DNA of 64,000 nucleotides from Eubacterium sp. (GCA_024698585.1 JAILRB010000005.1:1-64000), one strand, 5' to 3'. Shown: positions 51,166 to 60,492, numbered from the stretch's first letter. Notes: a model not told the origin generated them from the sequence alone. Translations and numbers: made by a program.

Positions 51166-53172
51166 CTAAAGATCCATTTTTTTATATTCAAAAGGTGTAA
51201 TACCAAAACCGGCATCCTCCACCTGTTTAGCTAAATCATCACCCATGATGAAGACTACATCACGGGATGCGTTTTCGTAATCGAAATCGTCTATTGTATA
51301 GAAATCTGCGTTGTCACCAAACTTTTCGGTAAGGTAATTCGCAGCACCATCCAGGGCTGTCTTCTTACAGATTACAAAGAACTGAGTGATTTCTTTATTA
51401 TCAAGAATGTACTGTAATCTACTGAAATCGAAACGTGGAAGATTACACTGATAATGCTTCACGTCTTTCGATGTATTCTTTGTAGGGTTTCCTTCTACAT
51501 CAAACTGATAAAATCGCACACTTCCTTCGGAAGCCACATAGATGCTGGAGTATTCCTTGGAAACATGTGTTTTATGGTCAATCTCAGAAATCTGTTCGAT
51601 AACTTCATGAACGCTCTTGTATAAGTAGCGGTCGTGAGCAATACGAACATTGACAAATACTACACAGTAATTCACTACTGAAATTGTGAATGCCATTGCT
51701 GCAATGGATAATAACACCTTCTTGTTTTTAAAATAAGATAAAAACAGGATTACGACAAAAATACAAAGTGACACCAGTGCAGTCAGCACAAGATCATGAT
51801 TTAAATTGTTAAACGTTGCAGATGTCTTTCCGCCCTTAATTTTCATTAATGCTGTAAGGGAAAGGAAATAACGGGCATTGGTTCTTGGAACCCCGTTTAA
51901 AACAGGTCCCACATATTTCCAAAACAGACCAATCATTCCAATGAAAAATGCCAAACTGAAAATTTTGGATTTCATACGAATGATGGTATCTTTTTTCTCA
52001 ATCAAGAAGTAGAGTGCCAGGAAACACATTGGCCCCACAGCACTTACCGTATATCTTCCGAAAACCGCACGGTCTCCACGGGTAATTTTAATTCCGGTAA
52101 ATAAATTGAAAATACTAGGGAAGAAGAACAATGTTCCCATAAAGAATACTCCAAGCATTACAACCAAAGTGAACACAGACATGATGTTTACCTGCATGGA
52201 GAAATCTTTTTTCTTATTTGCAAATAAAAGCTTCACTGTGATGAACAGCGTTGCTAAAAATCCGATGATGACCAGTCCCATGGTTGAAGCGCAGAGATTA
52301 AAAATCCAACCAACCATCAGCTTTAAATAAATTAAAAAGCCTTCGCCGGTAAAGATATGTGCGAATGTGTCTGCATCAAAACTGTCAAATCCTCCATGAC
52401 GAGGTTCGTAAGGTCCGAACGTTGCAGCTTTGAAATAACGGGTTAAGAATTTATCGAGAATCAGTAACCCTGCAGATGCAGGAAGATAAACGAGATAATT
52501 TACCACATGCTTTTTTAATACAAGAGAAATAAAGAAGACAGTCATTACGGTGGCAATGACTAAAACAATTCCTCTGGAATGTGCCATGTAGGCATAAATG
52601 GAAACCAGTGCCAACACTGCGGAATAAATATTACGCTGCTTACGATTGTTTTCCTTATCTAATGTGGATAATTTTAAAAAGAGTAATGCTAAAACCCATG
52701 GAAGGAGAATTAACATAAATTCACCTCGGGTGTATTCGGCATATAACCAAATGGATGAAATTCCACCACCGCCAAGGGCGATTAATAAAGCGCTGAACTT
52801 TGATTCAATCTGAAAATACTTACGTGCAATATGATATGCAATGACCGGAATCAAGCTGATAAATACCATCTGCACAGAAACTAATACAGGATAAATTAAA
52901 AATGGATGATCCCGTAACAGCATATAAAAAGGATAGTAGAAAATAACCTGTCCATATTTATAGTAGAATCCTCCCATACTCTGAATACACTTAATCCAGT
53001 CATTGCCGGCGAGGAAAGAAGTATTGGAGAGTGTTCCAATTTCATCAATAACGCCCGGAACCAGTAACTGCATTGAAGAAACAACTGTTACGATTGCAAA
53101 AGCAATGTACACTAAGATTTTAATCGTTCGATCACTCATTTTTTCTAAATAATTCATGATGTTACTTACCAT
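51166..53172 (-). CDS. Large polytopic membrane protein, GT-C-like, first gene of the polysaccharide operon
   Basis: A 668-residue protein with about 12 membrane helices (residues 20-520) and a C-terminal extracytoplasmic domain of about 140 residues. An acidic first loop (PGVIDEIGTLSN) and its place beside a polyprenyl-phosphate sugar synthase suggest a GT-C-type glycosyltransferase, but I recognise no family firmly. Start is uncertain: the ATG at 53172 lies in a 9-bp inverted repeat with no ribosome site beside it, and ATG 53157 is also possible. The only strong AGGAGG is about 30 nt upstream. Promoter at 53255-53283. Confidence 0.82.
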   Translation of the reverse strand: MVSNIMNYLEKMSDRTIKILVYIAFAIVTVVSSMQLLVPGVIDEIGTLSNTSFLAGNDWIKCIQSMGGFYYKYGQVIFYYPFYMLLRDHPFLIYPVLVSVQMVFISLIPVIAYHIARKYFQIESKFSALLIALGGGGISSIWLYAEYTRGEFMLILLPWVLALLFLKLSTLDKENNRKQRNIYSAVLALVSIYAYMAHSRGIVLVIATVMTVFFISLVLKKHVVNYLVYLPASAGLLILDKFLTRYFKAATFGPYEPRHGGFDSFDADTFAHIFTGEGFLIYLKLMVGWIFNLCASTMGLVIIGFLATLFITVKLLFANKKKDFSMQVNIMSVFTLVVMLGVFFMGTLFFFPSIFNLFTGIKITRGDRAVFGRYTVSAVGPMCFLALYFLIEKKDTIIRMKSKIFSLAFFIGMIGLFWKYVGPVLNGVPRTNARYFLSLTALMKIKGGKTSATFNNLNHDLVLTALVSLCIFVVILFLSYFKNKKVLLSIAAMAFTISVVNYCVVFVNVRIAHDRYLYKSVHEVIEQISEIDHKTHVSKEYSSIYVASEGSVRFYQFDVEGNPTKNTSKDVKHYQCNLPRFDFSRLQYILDNKEITQFFVICKKTALDGAANYLTEKFGDNADFYTIDDFDYENASRDVVFIMGDDLAKQVEDAGFGITPFEYKKMDL

Positions 53173-53210
53173 TTTGCTCTATAATAAGGAACAAAATGGT
53201 AAAACCTCCT
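53168..53210 (-). promoter_or_regulatory. Start-codon hairpin and upstream mini-ORF in the polysaccharide operon leader
   Basis: ACCATTTTG (53168-53176) and CAAAATGGT (53192-53200) are exact reverse complements. On the mRNA the right-hand arm carries the ATG (53172-53170). AGGAGG at 53210-53205 lies ahead of an ATT/TTG start (TTG at 53194) that opens an 11-codon frame ending TAA at 53162, overlapping the real gene. This arrangement could couple or restrict translation. Confidence 0.45.
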
Positions 53211-53254
53211 GTTAGTTTTTATTTAAGCGCAGAAAAACGCACAATAACAAGAAT

Positions 53255-53283
53255 ATCTTATTCCGCAAACGCTAAAAAGTCAA
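53255..53283 (-). promoter_or_regulatory. Sigma-A promoter of the surface-polysaccharide operon
   Basis: Minus strand: TTGACT (53283-53278), 17 bp, TAAGAT (53260-53255). Confidence 0.72.
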
Positions 53284-53306
53284 TATTATCTTAGGAGGAG
53301 AAGTAC

Positions 53307-53350
53307 AAAAAATCTCTCCGACTTTTCTTTTGTTAGTCAGAGAGATTTTT
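53307..53350. terminator. Bidirectional terminator after the SH3 muramidase-like gene
   Basis: AAAATCTCTC-C-GACT (ending 53323) pairs with AGTC-A-GAGAGATTTT (from 53335), one internal mismatch; A and T runs flank both sides. Confidence 0.85.
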
Positions 53351-53363
53351 GATGTTCCTTTTT

Positions 53364-54884
53364 TTATAAATTTTTACAATATAAATATGTATAATTTCTT
53401 CGGCGGGAATACTTTCCTAAGACACCATTCTTTAACGCGGTCTTATGAAGATATTTTAATCCGTCCTCTGCCTCGCAGAATTTTTTGGCACTGCCGAAGT
53501 GCTTGATACATTCATTCGTGATTGCACGAGCGCTTTGTGGATTTTGCCAGAACATATCACAAAAATAAGCAGTGAGGCTATCGTTTGTCAACTTATAGGT
53601 CCCGATTGCAACACTGATTTTAGAACGGATGTCTGCCTGAATCTTGGAATTTTGTACCTGAACCCCTTGATTGCTTCCCAATAATTCCTTGATTGCAATC
53701 AGTTCCTGTGTGGTGAAGATTCGTCTGGAACCTTCCCAGTTATCACCACCCATAATATCCTTATAAAGTTGTGTTGCTTTTTCTTCCGCTTTCTTTCCCT
53801 TCATGGAGTCGTGGATAATGTCCTTCGCCTTATCGGTGTTTGCTGCACAAATGAGACGTAAGATGTTATGGGCATTTCCACCGTACCACTGCCATGCTCC
53901 AACAGTAATGGTTTTTTCTCCGGAAGTGATAGGGTTTCTGGCTGCTTTATAATTTCCGGATTCGTTATGTGCAATCAATTCCACAATTTTATCCTGTAAA
54001 GGATTTCCGGTGGAACTGATTTTCAGATTCAGATAACTATTCAGAGCGGCTTGTTCTTCCATGGCAAGCTCGTCCTGATAATCTTCAAATTCTTCCTTGG
54101 TCATCGCCTTTGGAGCAGTGATTTTAATGTTGATATCTGAAACAGGGACCCAACCGGAGATGGTTTCGGTTCTTTCAATCAGTGCATATTTATCATTGTT
54201 ACTTAAATCAAGGATTGGATATTCTCCATCCTTATAACTCATACCTACAACAGCACTGTTCTTTTTCGTTTCTCCACGAACCGGAACACTTTGTTTCGTG
54301 ATAACTGCCGAGATATTCTTATCTTCCATCATGGAAGTTTCCACTTTCTTATTTTTTATAACATACTGTGTGGAAACATAACCGGAAATATCACCGGATT
54401 TAATCTGATACCATTTCCCGGTTTTCTTTTCAATGGTCATAACTGCACCGTCTGCCAGATAACCGGTGACTTTCGATTTCTTATTCGCTTTTGTATGAAT
54501 CTTTAAAGCTTCTTCATCAGTCTTCGTTAAATCGGTAACGCCCATACGGGAAATCTGATTTTTATATTTTTCAATTTTCGTAAGCTTCTTTTTTTTCTCC
54601 TTTTTTCGTGCCTCGTTTTGTGCCGTAACAGCAGCAGTCTCGGATTTCATGATCTGCAAATGTTCGGAAATCGATGCCGGAGAAAACGGCTGGAGGTCCA
54701 GCTTGTCTAGTAAACTCTTTTTCTCTATGGACACATCTGATGGAATCATTGTAACACGATGCCTGGTTTCCACCTTTGGTGTTGTCTCATGAGGTAACGA
54801 AAACTGATAAGAGACAGTTGCAGAACCTAATAGTACAAAAACAGTACTGGCAGAAAAAAGAATTTTTTTCGTCTTTAACTTCAT
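53364..54884 (-). CDS. Exported SH3-domain protein with lysozyme-like C-terminal domain
   Basis: A 506-residue protein. An N-terminal signal/anchor (about 7-27) is followed by a Lys-rich helical segment (about 75-110). Two SH3b domains follow (about 120-180, IHTKANKKSKVTGYLADGAVM; and about 195-260). A linker leads to a C-terminal domain (about 300-500) beginning VELIAHNESGNYKAARN, with TVGAWQWYGGNAHN. The HNESGNY and GAWQW motifs look like a lysozyme-fold hydrolase with Glu as the acid. Role: probable peptidoglycan hydrolase. The nearest ribosome site (AAAGGA) is about 19 nt upstream, unusually far. Confidence 0.8.
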   Translation of the reverse strand: MKLKTKKILFSASTVFVLLGSATVSYQFSLPHETTPKVETRHRVTMIPSDVSIEKKSLLDKLDLQPFSPASISEHLQIMKSETAAVTAQNEARKKEKKKKLTKIEKYKNQISRMGVTDLTKTDEEALKIHTKANKKSKVTGYLADGAVMTIEKKTGKWYQIKSGDISGYVSTQYVIKNKKVETSMMEDKNISAVITKQSVPVRGETKKNSAVVGMSYKDGEYPILDLSNNDKYALIERTETISGWVPVSDINIKITAPKAMTKEEFEDYQDELAMEEQAALNSYLNLKISSTGNPLQDKIVELIAHNESGNYKAARNPITSGEKTITVGAWQWYGGNAHNILRLICAANTDKAKDIIHDSMKGKKAEEKATQLYKDIMGGDNWEGSRRIFTTQELIAIKELLGSNQGVQVQNSKIQADIRSKISVAIGTYKLTNDSLTAYFCDMFWQNPQSARAITNECIKHFGSAKKFCEAEDGLKYLHKTALKNGVLGKYSRRRNYTYLYCKNL

Positions 54885-54955
54885 ATCTAAATGGATTTTT
54901 TTGTCCTTTCCAATAATTGTTTTTTTTCACGCTCTTTCGATAAAATCTACACAAT

Positions 54956-54983
54956 ATTATAACATAAAAAAAGAAATAGACAA
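54956..54983 (-). promoter_or_regulatory. Sigma-A promoter for the SH3 muramidase-like gene
   Basis: Minus strand: TTGTCT (54983-54978), 16 bp, TATAAT (54961-54956). Confidence 0.7.
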
Positions 54984-55009
54984 TCAGAGAAAAGGAAAAA
55001 ATGAATCGG

Positions 55010-55038
55010 TTGACTTTTCTTCATATTATTTATAAGAT
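55010..55038 (+). promoter_or_regulatory. Sigma-A promoter of gatCAB
   Basis: TTGACT (55010-55015), 17 bp, TAAGAT (55033-55038). A TATAAT further down (near 55055) lacks a partner -35. No T-box is seen in this short leader. Confidence 0.65.
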
Positions 55039-55112
55039 ATTGATTAAGTGCGTTATATAATAATTACATTATATATGGAAATAATCCATCAGAGAAAATG
55101 GAGGAGGTTATC

Positions 55113-55406
55113 ATGGCGAACATTATTTCGGATGAAACAATTGAATACGTCGGAATTCTTGCAAAACTGGAGTTGTCTGACGCTGAAAAAGAAAAAGCAA
55201 AAAAAGATATGGGCGAAATGCTTGACTATATTGATAAGTTGAACGAATTGGATACCAGTGACGTGGAACCAATGAGTCACGTGTTCCCGGTTCATAATGT
55301 ATTTCGTGAGGATGTTGTTACCAATGGAGATGACAGGGAAAACATTCTGAAAAATGCTCCGGAACATAATGAGGAATCATTTATTGTTCCAAAGACATTT
55401 GATTAA
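55113..55406 (+). CDS. gatC: Asp/Glu-tRNA amidotransferase subunit C
   Basis: A 97-residue subunit that bridges GatA and GatB in the tRNA-dependent amidotransferase. [19 protein letters not shown] and the C-terminal segment LREDVV-like [16 protein letters not shown] are typical. Start at 55113 follows GGAGGAGG; the ATG at 55098 overlaps that site. The stop (TAA at 55404) overlaps an ATG, and gatA follows. First gene of a gatC-gatA-gatB operon. Confidence 0.94.
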   Translation: MANIISDETIEYVGILAKLELSDAEKEKAKKDMGEMLDYIDKLNELDTSDVEPMSHVFPVHNVFREDVVTNGDDRENILKNAPEHNEESFIVPKTFD

Positions 55407-55450
55407 TGAAACTGATTTACGAAACGCAGAGGAATGAAGGAGAAAAGAAG

Positions 55451-56920
55451 ATGAATTTGATGAGTTTAACCGCAGTGGAACTGGGAAAGAAAATCAAATC
55501 CGGCGAAGTAAAAGTCGTGGATGCAGTGAATGATGCTTTCGCACAGATTGAAGCGGTGGAAAAAGATATCAACAGTTATGTAACTGTTTACGAAAAAGAA
55601 AGAGTATTGAAGAATGCTGAGGAAATTCAGAAGAAAATAGATGACGGAGAATTGACAGGACCTTTGGCAGGTGTTCCGGTGGCAATTAAGGATAATATGT
55701 GTACCAAAGGAAATCTCACAACCTGTAGTTCCAAGATTTTAGGAAATTTCTACCCGACCTATTCGGCAGAAGCAGTTGTAAATCTGGAAAAAGCAGGTGC
55801 TGTGATTATCGGTAAAACAAACATGGACGAATTTGCCATGGGAAGTACCACAGAAACTTCTCACTTCGGCCCAACGAAGAATCCATGGAATGAAGAACAT
55901 GTTCCGGGAGGATCTTCCGGCGGAAGCTGTGCGGCAGTTGCAGCAGAGGAATGTTCTTATGCATTAGGTTCTGATACCGGTGGCTCCATCAGACAGCCAA
56001 GTTCATTCTGTGGCGTTACAGGAATTAAGCCAACATACGGAACAGTTTCCCGTTATGGATTGATTGCCTATGGTTCTTCTTTAGATCAGATTGGACCGGT
56101 AGCAAAGGATGTTACAGACTGTGCTACCATTCTGGAAGCCATTGCCAGCTATGATGAAAAAGACTCCACTTCCGTAAAGAGAGAGGATTATAATTTCACC
56201 GCTGCCTTAGTGGATGATGTAAAGGGCTTGAAAATCGGTATTCCAAAGGGATATTTCGGAGAAGGTTTAAATAAGGAAGTAAAGGATGCCATCTTAAACG
56301 CTGTAAAGGTATTGGAAGACAAGGGCGCTATCGTTGAGGAATTCGACTTAAGCTTAGTAGAATATGCAATTCCAGCTTACTATGTCATCGCTGATGCAGA
56401 AGCCAGCTCAAACCTGGCACGTTTTGATGGAGTAAAATACGGATATCGTACCGAAGACTACAGAGGTCTTCATAATATGTATAAAAAATCCCGTTCTGAA
56501 GGATTCGGGGAGGAAGTAAAGCGTCGTATCATGCTGGGTTCTTTTGTTCTTAGCTCCGGATACTATGATGCATACTACCTGAAAGCCTTAAGAACCAAGG
56601 CATTAATTAAGAAGGCTTTTGATGAAGCGTTTGCAAAATATGATGTCATCATCGGACCGGCTGCTCCGACTACAGCGCCAAAGCTTGGTTCCAGTCTGGC
56701 AGATCCGATTAAGATGTACTTAGGAGATATTTACACAATTTCCGTAAACTTAGCAGGTCTTCCGGGAATTTCTGTTCCATGTGGAATGGATTCTGAAGGG
56801 CTTCCAATCGGAATGCAGATTATCGGAGATTGCTTTAAGGAAAACAATATTATCAGAGCTGCTTATGCATACGAACAGACAAGAGAATATGCACATAGCA
56901 CAGCAGCAAAGAGAGATTAG
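55451..56920 (+). CDS. gatA: Asp/Glu-tRNA amidotransferase subunit A (amidase)
   Basis: A 489-residue amidase-signature enzyme that releases ammonia from glutamine for transamidation. The Ser-cisSer-Lys triad is visible: Lys in GVPVAIKDNM, cis-Ser in PGGSSGGSCAAVA and nucleophile Ser in GSDTGGSIRQPSSFCG. Start at 55451 is chosen for GAAGGAG 8 nt upstream; the in-frame ATG at 55406 overlaps the gatC stop and has no site. It lies 12 nt before gatB. Confidence 0.96.
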   Translation: MNLMSLTAVELGKKIKSGEVKVVDAVNDAFAQIEAVEKDINSYVTVYEKERVLKNAEEIQKKIDDGELTGPLAGVPVAIKDNMCTKGNLTTCSSKILGNFYPTYSAEAVVNLEKAGAVIIGKTNMDEFAMGSTTETSHFGPTKNPWNEEHVPGGSSGGSCAAVAAEECSYALGSDTGGSIRQPSSFCGVTGIKPTYGTVSRYGLIAYGSSLDQIGPVAKDVTDCATILEAIASYDEKDSTSVKREDYNFTAALVDDVKGLKIGIPKGYFGEGLNKEVKDAILNAVKVLEDKGAIVEEFDLSLVEYAIPAYYVIADAEASSNLARFDGVKYGYRTEDYRGLHNMYKKSRSEGFGEEVKRRIMLGSFVLSSGYYDAYYLKALRTKALIKKAFDEAFAKYDVIIGPAAPTTAPKLGSSLADPIKMYLGDIYTISVNLAGLPGISVPCGMDSEGLPIGMQIIGDCFKENNIIRAAYAYEQTREYAHSTAAKRD

Positions 56921-56932
56921 GAGGGAACAGCA

Positions 56933-58363
56933 ATGAAACAGTACGAAACAGTCATTGGACTTGAAGTTCACGTAGAGCTTGCAACAAAAACAAAGATTTT
57001 CTGTTCCTGTTCTACAGAGTTTGGTGGTGCACCAAACACCCATACCTGTCCGGTTTGTACCGGAATGCCGGGATCTCTTCCGGTACTGAATAAACAGGTA
57101 GTGGAATATGCCATGGCAGTAGGTATGGCAACCAATTGTAACATTACACAGAATTGTAAATTTGATCGAAAGAATTATTTCTATCCGGACAACCCGCAGA
57201 ACTACCAGATTTCACAGCTTTATAAGCCAATCTGTACCGATGGTTATGTGGAAATCAAGGATGCGGAGGGAAATCCGAAACAGGTTCGAATCCATGAAAT
57301 TCATATGGAAGAGGATGCAGGAAAGTTAGTTCATGATGATTGGAATGATTGTTCCCTGGTGGATTTAAACCGTTCCGGTGTTCCGTTGATTGAAATTGTA
57401 TCAGAACCGGATATGAGAAGTTCTGAAGAAGTAATCGCATATTTGGAAAAATTGCGTCTGATTATTCAGTATCTTGGCGCATCTGACTGTAAATTAAACG
57501 AAGGTTCCATGCGTGCAGACGTGAACTTGTCTGTTCGTGAGGTTGGCGCGGAAAAATTCGGAACCCGAACAGAAATGAAGAATCTGAACTCTTTCAAGGC
57601 CATTGCCCGTGCCATTGAAAATGAAAAGGAACGTCAGATTGATCTGATTGAAAGTGGAGAAGAGGTTGTTCAGGAAACAAGACGTTGGGATGATACCAAG
57701 GAATATTCCTACGCAATGCGTTCCAAGGAAGATGCACAGGATTACCGTTACTTCCCGGATCCTGACCTTGTTCCAATCATTATCAGTGATGAATGGATGG
57801 AAGAGGTGAAGGCGAAGGAGCCGGAATTCAGAGATGAAAAGATGGAGCGTTATATCAGTGAATTTGAACTTCCGGAATATGATGCAGATATCATTACCTT
57901 ATATAAGCCATTAGCAGATCTTTTTGAAGAAACTGTGGCGCTTGGAAACAAACCGAAGGAAGTCAGCAACTGGATTATGGGTGAAACCATGAGACTTTGC
58001 AAAGAAGAAGGCATTGAACCGGATCAGATTCGATTCTCCGCAGGAAATCTTTCCAAGCTGATTCACTTAATCGAAGACAGCGTCATCAACCGTGGTGCTG
58101 CAAAAGAAGTGTTTGAAGCAATGTTTAAGGATGACATTGATCCGGAACAGTATGTGGAAGAGCATGGAATGAAGCAGGACAATGATGAAGATGCGTTACG
58201 TGCCATTGTGGCGAAAGTAATTGAGGAAAATCCTAAGGCCGTGGAAGATGTCAGAAGCGGAAAGGGAAAAGCAATCGGAGCCTTGGTTGGACAGACTATG
58301 AAAGCAACACAGGGAAAAGCAAATCCTGGAGTTGTTAACAAGCTGTTGAAAGAAATGATTTAA
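56933..58363 (+). CDS. gatB: Asp/Glu-tRNA amidotransferase subunit B
   Basis: A 476-residue kinase-like subunit that activates Asp-tRNA-Asn or Glu-tRNA-Gln and receives ammonia from GatA. The N-terminus YETVIGLEVHVELATKTK, zinc Cys pairs (CSCS, CPVCTG) and the signature DDWNDCSLVDLNRSGVPLIEI region are intact. The C-terminal tail domain (VIEENPKAVEDVRSGKGKA) binds tRNA. AGGAGGG precedes the ATG. The operon ends at a strong terminator. Given the Asn-type T-box on aspS, Asp-tRNA-Asn is a likely substrate, with Glu-tRNA-Gln also possible. Confidence 0.97.
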   Translation: MKQYETVIGLEVHVELATKTKIFCSCSTEFGGAPNTHTCPVCTGMPGSLPVLNKQVVEYAMAVGMATNCNITQNCKFDRKNYFYPDNPQNYQISQLYKPICTDGYVEIKDAEGNPKQVRIHEIHMEEDAGKLVHDDWNDCSLVDLNRSGVPLIEIVSEPDMRSSEEVIAYLEKLRLIIQYLGASDCKLNEGSMRADVNLSVREVGAEKFGTRTEMKNLNSFKAIARAIENEKERQIDLIESGEEVVQETRRWDDTKEYSYAMRSKEDAQDYRYFPDPDLVPIIISDEWMEEVKAKEPEFRDEKMERYISEFELPEYDADIITLYKPLADLFEETVALGNKPKEVSNWIMGETMRLCKEEGIEPDQIRFSAGNLSKLIHLIEDSVINRGAAKEVFEAMFKDDIDPEQYVEEHGMKQDNDEDALRAIVAKVIEENPKAVEDVRSGKGKAIGALVGQTMKATQGKANPGVVNKLLKEMI

Positions 58364-58377
58364 GGCATTGCATAGAA

Positions 58378-58416
58378 AAAGAACCGTTTTATCGTGATGG
58401 ATAAAACGGTTCTTTT
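58378..58416. terminator. Bidirectional terminator after gatCAB
   Basis: A stem of about 16 bp (AAGAACCGTTTTATC against GATAAAACGGTTCTT) with a GTGATG loop; flanking A and T runs serve both strands. Confidence 0.92.
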
Positions 58417-58419
58417 CGT

Positions 58420-58719
58420 TTATTCAGATTGATTTGATTTTAATTTCTTGAAAGCATCGATCACGGTTTTGACAGCAGCAATTTCTTCCGGGCCGAGCCC
58501 TGAAACATCAACTACATGTTCGCGTTCAATACCCAATAAGTAATCTGTTGTTACGTGAAAGATTTTCGCATATTTCACTAACACATCAGGCGAAGGACAG
58601 CGTTCTTTCAATTCGTAAAAGGAAATGACGGATTTTGTCACGCCAATTCGATCTGCTACCTGTTGCTGTGTCATACCTGCTTGCTTTCTAAGCATTTTTA
58701 ATTTTGATCCGGAATCCAC
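58420..58719 (-). CDS. Small XRE-family transcriptional regulator
   Basis: A 99-residue repressor-type protein with one HTH_3 domain (about 5-62: LRKQAGMTQQQVADRIGVTK and FHVTTDYLLG) and a short helical tail (LGPEEIAAVKTVIDAFKKL) likely for dimerisation. It starts with GTG at 58719; GAGGTGAT lies 5 nt before it. The divergent intergenic region carries GTAC-containing sites (58746-58785) that could be its operators and could also govern the divergent zinc-ribbon gene. Confidence 0.9.
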   Translation of the reverse strand: MDSGSKLKMLRKQAGMTQQQVADRIGVTKSVISFYELKERCPSPDVLVKYAKIFHVTTDYLLGIEREHVVDVSGLGPEEIAAVKTVIDAFKKLKSNQSE

Positions 58720-58745
58720 TTGTCATCACCTCACTTCTTAAACAA

Positions 58746-58785
58746 GTGTACTAAAATAAGAAATGAATGAGGTGTACCGTGGTAC
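58746..58785. promoter_or_regulatory. Candidate operators in the XRE/zinc-ribbon intergenic region
   Basis: GTGTAC occurs at 58746-58751 and 58772-58777, and GTACC (58774) faces GGTAC (58781-58785) with a 2-bp centre. This is a compact dyad, unlike the 38-bp units of the GTAC arrays. Confidence 0.45.
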
Positions 58786-58808
58786 GATAGAAGTGGAAAA
58801 GAAAGAAC

Positions 58809-58837
58809 TTTGTGGGAGAGAAGAGTTGTGGTATAAT
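58809..58837 (+). promoter_or_regulatory. Promoter of the zinc-ribbon membrane protein gene
   Basis: TTTGTG (58809-58814), 17 bp, TATAAT (58832-58837) with a TGG extension before the -10 box. Confidence 0.68.
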
Positions 58838-58884
58838 AGACAGGTAAGACTAAAAAATACATAGGAAGAGAAATGGAGGGTTTT

Positions 58885-60492
58885 ATGGCAGACAATAAAA
58901 AATGTAGTGCCTGCGGTGCAGTTTTAGTGGAAGGAATTATGTTCTGTCCAAACTGCGGAACACCAGTAGAACAGCAGGAAGCGCAAACAGAAGCTTCAGC
59001 GGTGGAAGAAACAGTAGAGGCAAAAGTGGAAGAAACAGCGAATGCGATTGGAGAAGCAAAGGCTGAAGAAACAAAAGTAGAAGACTTTGCAAAGGAACAG
59101 ATTCAGGAAGCAAAAGCTGAAGAAGAAAAAGTAGAATCGATTGTTGGAGAAAAAATTGAGGAAGCTGCGGAAGAGGTAAAAGAAGCAACTCAGGCTACGG
59201 AAGCAGTTCAGCCGGAACAGCCGGTACAGCCGACTCAGACAGCGCAGCCGGTACAGCCGACTCAGACAGCGCAGCCGGTACAGCAGGCAGCAGGACAGGG
59301 TTCTGCAGCAACAGATGCATTGATGGGTAAAATCAAGGCATTCGGAACTGCAAAAATTGCAGCAATCTTAGGTGGTATTTTAGCAGTGATTATTGTTATT
59401 TCAATCATTGTTTCAAATCATAAGACCACAATCAACCTGGAAGATTACGTTAAGGTAAAGGTAGAAGGTTATGATGAAAGTGGTGAAGCAGAAATCGACT
59501 GGAATGATGATAAGCTTGATAAAGCTATTTTAGAAGCAATGGGATATGATGCAGATGACGAAGATGAAGTTGTGGATGCATATTCTGATTATCTCGAAGT
59601 TAAGGGAGCAATTAGTTTTAAGGCGAATAAAACCGAAGGCTTATCCAATGGAGATAAGATTAAGGTAACCTTTAAATTTGATAATGATGTTGCAGGAGAT
59701 CATGGAATCAAGTTTAAAGGAGAATCTTACGAATATACTGTAAAAGGATTAGAGGAATTAAGGGAAGTTGATCCGTTTGAAGGATTAACCGTTACGTTTG
59801 ACGGAAAGTCGCCTGGAGCCAGAGCACACTTTGAATATAGTGGAGAAGATTTCATTTATTCATATCAGTTCAGTGCTGACAAAGAAGATGATCTGAAAGT
59901 GGGAGATAAGATTAAAGTAACTTGTGATGTATCTGAATACACATTAGAAGATGAAGGTGTAAAACTCTCATCTACAGAAAAAGAATATACGGTTGAAGGC
60001 GTGGATGCGTACTTTGACACATTAGCTGATGTGGAAAGCGAAGCATTGACTGACATTAAGACCGATACAGAAGCAGTAATTACATCTTATTTTGCAGAAC
60101 ATAAGGATTTCATTGCACAGAGCGGATTAACTTATGAGGGTTGTTATATGTTAATCGACAAGGATGGAGATACCTGGTATGGATACAATACCCTTTATGT
60201 AATCTATTCCGCTACGGTAAGTTCCAAGGAAAAAGGTCACGATAAGAAGTTCAAACCGACGAAAGTATTCTTCCCGGTTAAATACACAGAAGTGATTAAG
60301 GATAAGGACGGAAAGATTACATGGAACAGAAGTGATTACAGCCCAATCGAAGGTTCCACAAAATTACAGTATAGTTGGTCTAATGTAGACGGTTATACTG
60401 ATGGAAAAGATATGTACGCTGAATTGATTGAACCAAATAAAGCAGATTGGAATTATGAAATCAGTGCAGCATTGCAGTCATTCGGAAACTAA
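58885..60492 (+). CDS. Zinc-ribbon membrane protein with acidic repeats and two beta-rich outer domains
   Basis: A 535-residue protein. The N-terminal zinc ribbon is CSACGAVLVEGIMFCPNCG. A Glu/Ala-rich helix (about 30-105) and a Gln/Pro/Thr repeat (PVQPTQTAQ twice) follow, then one membrane helix (about 152-175). Outside are two related beta domains: each has GLSNGDKIKVTFKFD or DLKVGDKIKVTCDVS, and both end EYTV-[KE]-G. A C-terminal domain (about 390-535) is unassigned. This is a zinc_ribbon_2-TM-outer-domain plan known in Clostridia; the function is unknown. Start at 58885 follows GGAGGG. Confidence 0.85.
   Translation: MADNKKCSACGAVLVEGIMFCPNCGTPVEQQEAQTEASAVEETVEAKVEETANAIGEAKAEETKVEDFAKEQIQEAKAEEEKVESIVGEKIEEAAEEVKEATQATEAVQPEQPVQPTQTAQPVQPTQTAQPVQQAAGQGSAATDALMGKIKAFGTAKIAAILGGILAVIIVISIIVSNHKTTINLEDYVKVKVEGYDESGEAEIDWNDDKLDKAILEAMGYDADDEDEVVDAYSDYLEVKGAISFKANKTEGLSNGDKIKVTFKFDNDVAGDHGIKFKGESYEYTVKGLEELREVDPFEGLTVTFDGKSPGARAHFEYSGEDFIYSYQFSADKEDDLKVGDKIKVTCDVSEYTLEDEGVKLSSTEKEYTVEGVDAYFDTLADVESEALTDIKTDTEAVITSYFAEHKDFIAQSGLTYEGCYMLIDKDGDTWYGYNTLYVIYSATVSSKEKGHDKKFKPTKVFFPVKYTEVIKDKDGKITWNRSDYSPIEGSTKLQYSWSNVDGYTDGKDMYAELIEPNKADWNYEISAALQSFGN
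59221..59283 (+). repeat. 27-bp tandem repeat within the zinc-ribbon gene
   Basis: Two exact 27-bp copies (59221-59247, 59248-59274) plus a 9-bp partial third encode PVQPTQTAQ. Identical copies suggest recent duplication and length variation between strains. Confidence 0.93.

Noticed and set aside
55060-55112. A T-box in front of gatCAB
   Set aside because: The leader is short and has no AGGTGGTACCGCG-type core or stem I.
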